The notes below the pieces were generated by a model, which searched no databases, was not told the origin of the DNA, and saw nothing but the letters and a program-made list of their open reading frames with translations. From Alitta virens (taxonomy: Eukaryota > Annelida > Polychaeta > Phyllodocida > Nereididae), in NCBI GenBank assembly GCA_932294295.1, contig OW028580.1, positions 12,057,374-12,121,373 on the forward strand: a stretch of 64,000 bases of DNA, in the 5' to 3' direction. This document shows, piece by piece, positions 11,440 through 22,132 of the stretch. The position numbers were made by a program, and so were the translations under genes. How positions within the stretch are numbered: the first letter of the stretch is position 1; every line of letters begins with the position of its first letter.

Positions 11440-11705
11440 TGTGTGCCCTAAAGGTATTGTTAGGTTTAGGATTTAGGTTAAGAATAGCCAAGACATTTGT
11501 GTAACATTCTTTAATGCTCACAAGAGGTGGAGTGCATGAGATGTTCAAATTTACCCAATGATTGGGGTATTTTACTTGCCTCAACATAGACACCAACTAC
11601 AAGGCACCTCCAATTTAGTCTTAGGAGACATCATCCTGCTGAGACGTAGTGCCTGGGTCTGGAAATGAACCCGGACTAATGTACTGGCCAACTATCATCC
11701 CACTC
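11440..11705 (-). mobile_element. tRNA-derived SINE, family 1, minus-strand copy
   Basis: On the minus strand it carries GGGTTCATTTCCAGACCCAG (B-box-like), then AGGAGGTGCCTTGTAGTTGG-like and GAGGCAAGTAAAATACCCCA blocks. These match the tail of the SINE copies at 42,370-42,950 and 52,414-52,738. The 5' tRNA head is degraded. Confidence 0.55.
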
Positions 11706-13160
11706 AGCCTACATATAGCTTGATCAGTGGTGATTATGAACTGGCAACTCTAAGGAGAGGGGGGGGGGGCAGTTAGGTCAAAAGTAACACTTCTGATGTT
11801 CTGATGTAATGTTCCCTTCAGCAACCATAAATGTACTATATTCGGCAAAATTCTAGGGATGGGGGGGGGGGGGAGGGGCGAATTACCCCCCACCCTGCCC
11901 CCCGCAAACTACGGCCCTGGCAGTTAATAGATGGCAAACAGACCTATGTGGGTGTAACTATATTCTTCCTATATTTGGTAAATTATAAATTTCCATCTTG
12001 GCCTATGGTCAGGTCCTCTAAGACAATAAACTACCCACGCTCCTTTGATGGACAATGGGTCATTCAGTTGCACTGTATAGTCAGTGGCTTGCATTAATAA
12101 TAATCACATTTTATTTCATATACTCATAAATGAGGTATAGCATTACATAATATATATATGTGAATAAATTTCGAAAATGAAAAAAAATTGGTGGTTACAA
12201 GATTTAACTATAATTTAGACAACCAACAATATAAGAATTAATTTCTTGTAACATTCTATTGTAATGGGGTTCCGTGTCCATTCAGGGCTTGGGATACCAC
12301 ATGGACTTTTAGTTCACCTGTGCTTCATTAATGATGTATACCAGAAAGCATTCCAAATCGTATCGACGTCGGCGCAATGTCAGCAATGTCACAACGATGT
12401 TGTACCGACGGCGGCCGATATAGAAACGACGCTGGCCCGATTTGGGATAATATCTGGGATGGTAAAAGTGATGCAACTTATTGGTATCAGCTGTTAAAGC
12501 TTCTTCCTTCCACTAATCTCTAAAATTTTGGGTCCAGGGGCATCAATACAGGGGGGATCGGGCGGATATATACCCCCCACTTCTTGGGAAAGGGGATCAC
12601 CCCCCCCCCCTCCCACTGAAATTCATAAATGAAAATTGCCTTTTTTTACATTTGTTTTAGGACATTTGTGCTATGTTGTATTGTATCACATTATCAATAC
12701 TTATGTCTAAAACCAAAAATAGCTCAGCATCAATGATCCACCATTACATAACCTCCAGACCAGAGTCCGCATAAAACCACATCCAGTGCTGTCCACAGAC
12801 AAAATAGGCCTTACTTTCCTACTGTAAAGGAAGTACAACGTCTCCAATGGCTAAATGATAGAGCAGTGCACTATTTATATTTAAGATTTCTTAGATATAG
12901 GGGAGAGCGGGGTACAGTGGATCACATGCCAAAGTGGATCATTTAAATAAAATCTCCTTCACTAACTGGAAAGTTACATAGTTAGATGTCATCAAAGTTT
13001 GTGGAAGTGACCATTTTATTATATAGCTGTTTCTTGGAGCATTTTCCTGTTGGGACCCAAAACTTATAAAAATAAGTATTGCTGTCATCACTGGGCTTTC
13101 TTTAGCAGAAGCCATCGGATTTCTGAATGAGGGGCAGGTGGGGAACAGTCAGGGCCGGAT
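11706..13160. other. gene-free; G/C homopolymer-rich repeat debris
   Basis: Long G and C runs occur at 11,758-11,770, 11,860-11,905 and 12,540-12,617, with AATTACCCCCCACCCTGCCC-type purine/pyrimidine blocks. These are typical remnants of mobile-element ends. A 22-bp sequence, TAAAGGAAGTACAACGTCTC plus CA, occurs at 12,825-12,846 and again at 13,162-13,183, just upstream of the LINE. No gene is recognised. Confidence 0.4.
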
Positions 13161-13189
13161 TAAAGGAAGTACAACGTCTCCACTAAAAA

Positions 13190-14785
13190 GTCTTATCAAA
13201 CCAAATTTATGAACACATGCAACCATTATTCCATGATTACTTATCTGGTTTTAGAAAAGGTCATGGTTGTCATGATATCCTAACTAGAGTGGAAGACTGG
13301 TGTGAAGCGTTGGACAACGGAAATTCAGTAGGGGTTATAGCTATAGATCTCTCAAAAGCATTCGACTGCATGCCACATGGTCTCCTTTTGGCCAAACTAC
13401 ATGCTTATGGCTTCAGTACAAATGTATGTACCTTACTAAAATCATACCTAGTGAATAGGAAGCAAAGAGTGAAAATAGAAAATACATGCTCTGAATGGAT
13501 AAACAATAGAAAGGGGGTTCCCCAGGGATCAATTCTAGGGCCCTTGTTGTTCAATGTGTTTATAAATGACCTTCTCTATCATGATATAAGCTCTAAAGCA
13601 TACAATTACGCTGATGACAACACATTTAGCTACAGTGATAAAGATGTAAATGCAATAAAAGTTAAACTTGAGGCGGACTGTGAAATTGCAATGAAATGGT
13701 TTCAGTTAAACAATATGAAAGCCAATGCTGATAAGTTTCAACTTATGTTCTTAAGTCGCAATCACTCAAATAATGAAATTGTTATAAATATTGGAAACTA
13801 CTCTATACAGAGCTCCTCCTCAATTACTATTCTGGGAGTTGAATTCGACAACAATCTTAACTTTGCCAATCATACAGATGAATTATGCAAACAGACAAGC
13901 AAACAAATAAATTCTTTAAAAAGGATTAAAAACTACTTTGATAAACAATGCAAGAGAGTATTGTACAACAGCTATAAGTAGCAATTTTAACTACTGCCCA
14001 GTCGTATGGATGTTTGCAAACAGATCAAACCGAGAGAAACTTGAAAAAACTAATAAAAGAGCATTACGATTTGTTGCAAATGATAGCGAAACAGAATATG
14101 ATGACCTATGCAGAAATGAACAGCAACTAAATATATATAAAAGATGCATAAAAACTGTAGCAATCCAGATGTACAAAATTAAAAATCAAACAGCCCCAAT
14201 ATTCATGCAAAACCTCTTTGTCCGTAGGGAATCTCGGTACGAAATGAGAGACAATGATGTATATAATATTCCACGATTCAAAACTGTTACTTATGGAAAG
14301 AAAAGCTTCAGATACTATGGGGCAAAATTATGGTCCTGTAGATATCAAAGATACAAACTCTCTTGTTAGTTTCAAATCTGCTCTTACACAATGGTTACAA
14401 AACTATGAAAATGTGTCAAATTTAGAATTTTTATAGAAGTACATTATAATTATTATGTACACAAATGTATTGCCTTTGGGTGACTATGAACTGTATGGTG
14501 CTATATGCCAAAGGTACTAAATATGTATATATTACCAAGCTCTGTCATGTAGCCTTGATAAATATTACTTTGACCCTACTAGATAGGAACTGTATGTAGA
14601 CTTTAGTTATTCATTTCAAATACTATTTGTTTTATTTTGATTTGATTTAATATACATTTCAACAGTATTATAGTCGTACAGAAGCATAATGCTTGGATAT
14701 CATGTAAAATGTGCTGTATATATGTGTATTTTCTATGTATTCGGATTGTATACGACTCAAAATAAAATTTATCTATCTATATAAA
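13190..14785 (+). mobile_element. 5'-truncated non-LTR retrotransposon (CR1/L2/Jockey-like LINE)
   Basis: The element begins inside the reverse transcriptase and runs through a 3' UTR to a terminal AATAAAATTTATCTATCTAT at about 14,760-14,781. A short tandem tail of this kind, instead of poly-A, is characteristic of CR1/L2-type LINEs. It lies inside another repeat: AGGGCCGGATTAAAG just before it and TAGGGCCCCACACATC just after. Confidence 0.8.
13217..14436 (+). pseudogene. LINE reverse transcriptase, C-terminal part (5'-truncated, frameshifted)
   Basis: 13,217-13,981 encodes finger-palm motifs: SGFRKGHGCHDILTR, the motif A region IAIDLSKAFDCM, the motif B region VPQGSILGPLLFNVFIND, and the catalytic YADDNTF. 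The frame breaks near 13,960-13,980 and continues as 13,938-14,369 with YCPVVWMF and KRALRFVANDSETEYDDL, the usual thumb/C-terminal region. It breaks again near 14,340 before GLVSFKS-like terminal residues. The endonuclease half and ORF1 are missing. The copy cannot be active. Confidence 0.85.
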
Positions 14786-14929
14786 CAATTATAGGGCCCC
14801 ACACATCAAGGGGGCCTGATCTAGAAAACAAAAACATAGGCTGCGCTGTAGCTAAACCCTCAGCGAATCCCACATTGCACACAGGCATCATTAAAATTGT
14901 TAAGTGTTTGTCCGACAGGCACAAGGGCC

Positions 14930-15140
14930 GGTGTTACATTTTCATTTCCAGATCAGAACTCTAACACACACTTTCGTTTCTAGAGCTGAACTCGTTTCTA
15001 GAGCTGTAATACTGCTAACACTAATGCACTAACCCTAATGAAATATTATACAGTAACACTCTATATGGCCTAGTGGTGCTTTGTGATGGCCACACTGACA
15101 TATCTCCGCTATGTTTATAAAAATTTGGAAAAGTATTTTT
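14930..15140 (+). repeat. copy of the CTCTATATGGCC dispersed repeat
   Basis: The same ordered blocks as at 975-1,620 are present: TTTCATTTCCAGATCAGAAC, CACTAATGCACTAACCCTAA, ACACTCTATATGGCCTAGTG and CACACTGACATATC. It contains a local duplication of 'TTTCTAGAGCTG' (near 14,980 and 15,000). Confidence 0.6.
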
Positions 15141-15631
15141 TCTTGAGTGTTTATATAGTGTGTGCGATGAACCGAAACAATTGCCACTTGGCCTACATAG
15201 CCTGTTATGCAATGCTAATTAGAGTCCAAGATGCCCTCTTATTTTAACTCTTGAATTTCTTCATTTGTTTATTATATTCTATAAAGTGTGCAATATTACA
15301 GTGTTCCCGTGGATTATTTCAAAGTCTAATAAAGTCTTACTTTATTTTTGTAAAAAGTGAGGCCAATATTAAGCCATGCTTTTGTCCACTAAGTCTTACG
15401 TTGTCTTTTTTTATGCCAATATACTTGAATATCAACATCCACATTGTAATATTCAGAAGATTTGGTAAATATGAATGCATAGAAATTATTAACTTTCTTT
15501 AAATACACAAGTTCTGCATTTATTTTATTGCTTAATAGCCAATACCTTGATTGGTTTTTGGACAATGCAATTAAAAATATTGGTGTATATTACTATATTA
15601 GTGGGCTTATGTTTCATGTGCGCATGATATT
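15141..15631. other. gene-free, AT-rich
   Basis: I see nothing recognisable here beyond short chance open frames. Confidence 0.3.
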
Positions 15632-16372
15632 ATGGGTCATTCCACAGGAACGGTGCACTTTTGGCATTTCAAGTGCAAAAAAATTTAATTTTCAATCTAC
15701 CAAAAATCCATCAATTTTATGCATTTCATACATTTCAGTGTTGTAACGTGACAACAAAACATTTTTCACCTTTTATATTTAAATTGGTTGGTCATGTGAC
15801 GTGTTATGCCAGAGATATCGTAACAGGAAGGACAGTAACAGGATTGACACTTAGTGAAACTTTATGCAATATCTAAAAGGGAAATGCAGGTAATATTACC
15901 GAAGTTTCCATTCCATTTTTTAATGAAGAAGTACTTGCAGAATTGCTTCGACTCAATTTTCTGTGATAAATAGTTTCCTTATAAACTCAGTAAAAGGAAT
16001 GACGTGCATAAAAGTCAACCCTGCCAAAACTAACTCTTTTCTTTAAATATCAAGAAATGTTAATTTAAATGTGTAAGATAAGCAGACATCCTGAAGTCAC
16101 CCATATCAGTGCTTTCATCTCTTGAAAATTGCACAAACCTAACAATTTTTTTTTTTTTATCTAGCGGCATTTTAATACCATGGTAACAGGAATGACATTG
16201 ATTCTGTGGAAAAACTTTAACATATGGGTAATTTTACTAACTGCAAATATTTCACAATTTTCTTTGCCAGTTGAAAATTCAACTTCCCCTGATTATAATA
16301 ATGTGAATATCATAAATGAATTTTAACTTACATTCTGTGAGCAGGGTAAAGAGATATATAAAATGAGGTGAA
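15632..16372 (+). mobile_element. truncated copy of the TGGGTCATTCC DNA element
   Basis: It starts TGGGTCATTCCACAGGAACG and stays collinear with the intact 1.8-kb element at 29,967. Shared blocks include TCATGTGACSTGTTATGYCAG, GGAAGGACAGTAACAGGATT, GCAGACATCCTGAAGTC and GTGAGCAGGGTAAAGAGATA. Similarity stops at about 16,372. The right half and right terminal repeat are absent. Confidence 0.75.
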
Positions 16373-17282
16373 CAGTATCTGTACATTCCTTTCAAACTAG
16401 ACACATTTTAAATTTTAGAATTCCCCTTGTACACCATGAATTTGCTAAGATATCTATTAAATATAGGTACAATTATACTTAATAATATGCCTGAAAACAT
16501 TAAGGCAAAGCTCATAACTCATAGCCTGCAAGGTTTTTTTTTTTAGAACCTATGTTAACACAATGTTTTTGACATCGTCTTCTGAATAATGTGGTATTTT
16601 GGATTGTTATATATGTTCAAGGTCTTAAAATTTGTCTGCTTATGAATATTGTGAATGATCTTCCCCTATTAGTGTGCTTTATATCTGTATTATTGCATTA
16701 TATATATATATGTTTTTGTGTTTGTCTTGTAAATGGGAACGATTATAGGGTAATTTGATTTAATATGAGAACGTTACATTATCATGAAATAATTCTGTTT
16801 TTACTTTAATCCTTCACAGTTGGCCTCACTATAGTGATAGCTTGACTATCTTAGTGAGGTCTCCTGACAAAACAGTTGTCCATATTGAAACTCATTTGAT
16901 TTAAAAATTGTGTATATATTTTTTTTAGAATAAATAGATCTGAATCTGAATCCTGCAACAGTTTCTTGGGTGTATTTATATCTTAACATTGGTCGGTCCA
17001 ATCCTCTGTCATTCTACTGGGAAAATCTAATATGAAGCAGAGGTAAAGCTCTCAATGCAGTGATGTCAGACAGACAAGCTGGTTGGTATATAATAGCTTA
17101 GACCCTTTTATGTTTTAAGTGTAATAGATTCGAATATTGCTGTGCATCAGAATCACTTGTACTTCAATTTGTGGAAAATCTACAGTAGTTTTGTTTTAAA
17201 TAATCCTGATCATTCATCTTAGCACACAAAATAACATTATGAGTCTTAATTATTTATAGTCTGTAGTCACAACTTCAAATTT
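16373..17282. other. gene-free, AT-rich
   Basis: I find no gene. There is a short (TA) run near 16,700 and AATAAATAGATCTGAATCTG at about 16,930, which resembles the 3' end of a LINE. Confidence 0.3.
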
Positions 17283-18239
17283 TTTGTAGATATGTGAAGC
17301 CATTTCCTTTTCCCCAGTTCCTTCTGAGTTCCTTCAGAGCTCCTTGAGATAGTGAACTCAGTTCCTTCTAAATTCCATGAGAACTGGTGAACCCAGTTCC
17401 TTTTTCAGTTCCTTCTAAGTTCCTTCGCAGCTCCTCAAGAAAGTAAATCTGAAATTTGTTGTCAAAAGCATGCCGAATGACCTACTAATAACATATTTAA
17501 TAAAATTTGGTCAATATCTGCTTTAATATCAGTGTTAAAGTCCAGTTCCTTGAAAAAGAGGTGAAATGGTCAGCATTGAAACTGTGTCAAATTTGTTTAG
17601 TAACAAGTGAAAAAAGGTCAATATCTGCTTTAATATCAGAGTAAAGGGGGGTTCTTACATAGCCAGTTTTCCCAGTGAAGCCGTATTGCTGTCGTAGAAT
17701 TATGTAATACCGCATTTTGACGACTTCACCATGGTTGTTGGTAGCAAAAAGGGGCGGGGTTTAAGACAACGGTTGAGTTGGTGGCAGTGAGGTGTGAATC
17801 ACAGTCACCCGGCGGATCACACGCAGGATACATACTAAACCCGACGGATGAAGCCCGGCCTGATGCCGAATGAGCCATGAGTAAATCACATTTATGACGG
17901 GAGGCTCCACGGCATCTACGTATGACCCGCAGGCTTGTACGCGTGAGGGGCGTATCAAGTATGTGTCAATCAAGACTGTGAAGGTTACAAGGAACGACGA
18001 GTTAACTATGTGAACTAGTGTACTACGTTTAAAGGCCAGCTGTCACGGTGGAGGGGCAGATGTGAATATATAAGTAGCTGCTTGTCTGTATAGCCTTCAT
18101 TCTGCACCTTGTTACCACAAAGAAAGGCACATGCAGTAGACCAACCAACAGCCAATGTAAATTTGGCTCAGGCCAGCTTGGAATTAAATCTGCAACTAAC
18201 AACTGTTGGACAGGCTATTATGCACAATGAAGAACAGTC

Positions 18240-19362
18240 CAGAAGCTGCAGAAAGAAGACAAGCTGTCATTAAGTGTAGAAGGGAAGAGTTTTTGGGTGA
18301 GGCCATGGCTATTGTGAAGACCTCAGATGGGCCAATACGAACATTTGATGAATGAATTATTGATGGAGGATGCAACCCACTACAAGAACTTTGTGAGAAT
18401 GCAGCCAGCCATGTTCCAAGAGCTGCTTGCCAAAGTTGGGCCTAGAATTACCAAGCAAGACACCTTCTGGAGGAAAGCTTTTGAACCAGGGCTCAGGATT
18501 GCCATCATTCTGAGGTATTTGGCAACTGGCAACAGCTACAAGTCATTGATGTATGGCTTCAGAGTGGCCACAACACCATCAGCAACATCATTCCTGAAGC
18601 CGAGTATGCAGAAGAGGTCATCTCCTGTCCAACAACACCAGACGAGTGGAGAGAAGTTGCACAGCTGTTTGAGGCAAGATGGAACTTTTCCCATTGTATT
18701 GGTGCCATAGATGGGAAGCATGTGGCCATCAGGTGTCCTCCCAAAGGAGGTTCACTCTACTATAACTACAAGGGCTTCCATTCCATTGTACTCATGGCTC
18801 TTGTGGATGCATACTAGTTCATCTATGTGGATTGTGGAGCAAATTGTTCTGGATCTGATGGAGTTTTTGCTGCTGCAGCCCTGAGGGAAGCTCTAGAAGA
18901 TGGGACCATTGGAGTACCTCCACCTGAACCTATTGCTGGTGGTGACAGACCTGTACCATACTTCAACATGACCAAACAGCAGAGGATCTACACTTACAGA
19001 CTCTCCAGAGCCAGAAGAATTGTGGAGAATGCCTTCGGTAACCTGGCATCAAGGTTAAGGTGTCTGCTAACCACTATGCCCCAGAAAACCAAGACGGTGA
19101 AATCTTTAGTCCAGCATGCTGCTGCCTCCACAACCTCATGAGAATCAGAAATCCGACAACCCAGAACAACATGCTTGACCACGAAGATCCAGTCACCCAT
19201 GAGGTCAATCCTGGGGCTTGGCGGGAAGCTTGATAAATTCCTGAAATGCCACCATATAGGATCAGAGGGAACTATGCTACCCAGAGTGCCAAATTACAAC
19301 GACTGTACTTGGTGAAATATGTCAACTCAGAGGAAGGAAATGTCCCATGGCAAGACGATATG
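18240..19362 (+). pseudogene. PIF/Harbinger transposase (HARBI1-like DDE), broken
   Basis: 18,327-18,560 encodes YEHLMNELLMEDATHYKNFV and FEPGLRIAIILRYLATGNSY, the conserved N-terminal region. A frameshift near 18,560 moves the reading to a frame with CIGAIDGKHVAIRCPPK, the first catalytic Asp region. A TAG at 18,815-18,817 interrupts it just before FIYVDCGANCSGSDGVF, the second Asp region. AFGNLASRL follows near 19,030 and the frame closes with NSEEGNVPWQDDMI at about 19,360, the family's usual C-terminus. At least one frameshift, one stop and further frame changes after 19,140 make it inactive. The third acidic residue was not pinned down. Confidence 0.85.
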
Positions 19363-19706
19363 ATTTGAGAAGCCTGCAAGATTTCACAAAACAACCCCGC
19401 CTGCAAGAGCTTCTTCTTCAGTTGCCACTGGCCAGCCTGCAGGTACCTACCAGTCTTCTGGACCTGGACCTTCATTGGGTGTCTTCCCTGCTGTACCTTC
19501 TCCAGTGGTCCCTGCTTCTTCTTCCTTGAACCCTCCTTGGCAGGAGACTTGGTAGGAGCGTAACAAGTACAACTGGCAGGACTAGAAGGAGCTGCAGGAA
19601 CACTGGATTCTTCAGACTCAAATAATTTTTCCCCAGAGGCAAGTGAAGAAGGCTCTTCTTCTGTGACTTTTTTCTTTCCAAGATTGCATCTCTTCTTTGG
19701 TCCCAT
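19272..19706 (-). CDS. small open frame convergent with the Harbinger transposase
   Basis: This 144-codon frame begins MGPKKRCNLGKKKVTEEEP and is rich in Lys, Ser and Glu in its first 75 residues. The last part runs antisense to the transposase C-terminus and is probably meaningless. PIF/Harbinger elements usually carry a second gene for a Myb/SANT- or MADF-type DNA-binding protein, often convergent with the transposase. This could be the basic N-terminal exon of such a protein. No Myb/MADF signature is visible, so function is not assigned. Confidence 0.3.
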   Translation of the reverse strand: MGPKKRCNLGKKKVTEEEPSSLASGEKLFESEESSVPAAPSSPASCTCYAPTKSPAKEGSRKKKQGPLEKVQQGRHPMKVQVQKTGRYLQAGQWQLKKKLLQAGLFCEILQASQIISSCHGTFPSSELTYFTKYSRCNLALWVA

Positions 19707-20690
19707 GGTGAAAAGCTAAAGTTGAAACAGCATACAGGAACAGCAACAGCAGCAGCAGAGAAGAATACGGTGAGGTTGAGTTCCTATCAAAGGTAGAGGT
19801 GTTGCCTCACTTCGAATGATTATACGTGACGAGCCAACCGGCCCTGCATCTGTCCTGCACTCGTTGTTGAAGTAGTAGCCAGTACTTGTGGCACACGTAA
19901 GTCACACGTAGCGTACGTATGTATTGATTTGTCTATACATAGAAACTGGTAACTTATCTGTGGTACACATGAGTGCACACATAGAAGCCGGCAGTTAATT
20001 GTCGCACATGTACCTCTCCCGCCGGGTTATTGACACCCACGTGTGCGACGGTTAACCCACCGGCTGTCTCACGTGTGACCTGGCATATGACACAAGTGCC
20101 TCTACGGCAACATCGGCTTCACTCCGGTTGGTAACTATAAACAATTTAAACAATCACCCGCAAGTTTTCTATGGAAGTTTTGAACATGAGCAAAACATCC
20201 GTCGATTTTGGCGGTTGTTCTCGGTTCGGTGACGGCTGCGAGGAATTGAGTAAGTGTGTTCACAGTCTTCTACGACAACCTCCCGATAACCACGGTTGCA
20301 GTACAGATGCCCAATTTTGCGCAATATTAAATAATTCTACAAAGCAATACGGCTTCACTGGGAAACGGCTATGTGATTTAAGTCCAGTTCCTTCAGAGTA
20401 GAGTTCCTTGAAAATTAGGTCAAACCATCAGCAACAAAATTGGGTTAAATTTATTCAAAATCATGTGATATAAGTTGCTATAAGTTTTCTAAAATTTTCT
20501 GCGAGATTAACTTTCTTTAGGAACTGCGAAGGAACTGAAAGAAGGAACTGGGTTCACCAATTCTCAAGGAACTCAGAAGGAACTGAGAACTGAGAAGGAA
20601 CAAGGAGAAGGAGCTGAGTTCACTATCTCAAGGAACTCTGAAGGAACTCAGAAGGAACTGGCTTCACCTATCTATATTTTGTCATTTATG

Positions 20691-22132
20691 AGGAAAATAT
20701 CTTTTTGAAGGCGCAGGGAGGGGGGAGGGGGGAGGGGGTGAGTCCCTTCCACACTCCCCACCCCCTAACCCCACCTAGGATCTGGATATGCGCCTAAGTA
20801 TAGGTCCTTTAACATTGTACCTTTAACAAGCAATAATGAAATGATCGAATGGCTGTTTAATAACTTGGCAAAGTCCTAATTTAAATTTAGGAATTTCTTA
20901 AATTCATGTGGAATGTTTACTTAAACTGATTTTCAATACCTTTATAACCAGTCTAATTAAAAAATATTAATTTGTGCAGTTGTTTTGACTTGTAAATATG
21001 GGTGTTACAGCTGAATATCAAAGGTGCATAACTTAGTAACCCTAATGTCTTGTATTTATAAGTATCAAATCAAATTGTATTTGATTATAAATGTAAAGTC
21101 TAGGCTAGAGTTAAAATCTATAGCCTAGCTCAAACCTTAACAAGGAAGTTATGTAAAATGTATTAAGTATTACTTAAAGGAAACTTAACTGTAATGTTAA
21201 GGGTTGTGACTATTGTCCACCCCAGAGCACAGGCCAATAGAAGAATGCCCTGTGTGCTCAGTCAAGGGGTACTAACCAATAAGGAAAAGACCCCTGTCAA
21301 TTGTTTTCCAAGAAATACCTTTGGACTTGAGTTTGTTACTCAGTTTATCAGCTGTAGCTGAACCATACACTTGCATTATATGATATACATACCATTGGAC
21401 TAAAAGCCACCCTCTCTCTGCCAAGCTACACACTGTGTTGTTTCATCATTATATCTACCTCAACTATATCACACTAAAATTAACGTACAAGGTTACAACA
21501 GTGCATTATTAGCAGTTAATCATTGTTAACATAATCATTGGTAGTGGAATCTATGCTTTTAAACCTGTCCCAACAGCCACCTGCATAGAACAACCACCTG
21601 CTGTAGATGGCCTCTACACTGAAACTCCATCAGAATTTTCATTATTATTACCCTCTACAAGGAAATGATAAGATGGCCGCCTCTCCAATAGATCTGGCCG
21701 CTAAACACAGGTTTGACTGCAATTTAAAATATGCAGGGGTTAAATAGCAATGATTCATGGCAATTCTAAGCTTTGTACAGTAATTGTTATTTTCTTTACA
21801 GTACCATCAATACAATGCAGCCAAAAGAAAGGACTTTGTCTCTGTGATATTATGTGCACTGATCGAGGTTTGATCCACTGTAGCTCAGCTGCTGGGCTAG
21901 ATATTTTCATGGTTAGAGTGACCATGCCCCTACACAGTCCAAATATTGTTTGATGTCACTTGTCACTTTTTAAATAAATAATAAAATAAAGTCTAGTGTC
22001 CATCATATCAGTGTCACTCTGGGCAGGGCAGACTGTCAATTTTGAATTTACTGATGTGTAGACCCCTATAGGATTGACAAGCAGGAATTGAACCCAGGAA
22101 CGAAAAGCATATATTTATACTGTAAAAGTGTA
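20691..22132. other. gene-free, no gene recognised
   Basis: It begins with a G-rich run (20,718-20,745) and 'GGATCTGGATATGCGCC', a phrase typical of repeat ends. The rest is unremarkable AT-rich DNA with no coding signature. Confidence 0.35.

Larger units (their letters stand above)
17655..20380 (+). mobile_element. PIF/Harbinger DNA transposon
   Basis: The terminal inverted repeats are about 45 bp. The left end reads ACATAGCCAGTTTTCCCAGT then GAAGCCGTATTGC. The right end, reverse complemented, reads CACATAGCCGTTTCCCAGTG then AAGCCGTATTGC. TTA flanks both sides (17,655-17,657; 20,378-20,380), consistent with a 3-bp TWA-type target duplication, although the right end carries a few extra bases. 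Inside are a transposase relic on the plus strand and a small minus-strand frame. Size is about 2.7 kb. Confidence 0.82.
17283..20690. mobile_element. foldback element with GTTCCTTC-rich arms, split by a Harbinger insertion
   Basis: The left arm (about 17,283-17,450) begins TTTTGTAGATATGTGAAGCC and continues as repeats of GTTCCTTCTGA/GTTCCTTCAGAG and GGTGAACCCAGTTCC. The right arm (about 20,517-20,690) is its reverse complement, ending GGCTTCACCTATCTATATTT. Inner flanks at 17,536-17,650 and 20,379-20,450 share AAGTCCAGTTCCTTG-like segments. Removing the Harbinger element leaves a foldback of about 0.7 kb. No coding capacity of its own is visible. Confidence 0.75.
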
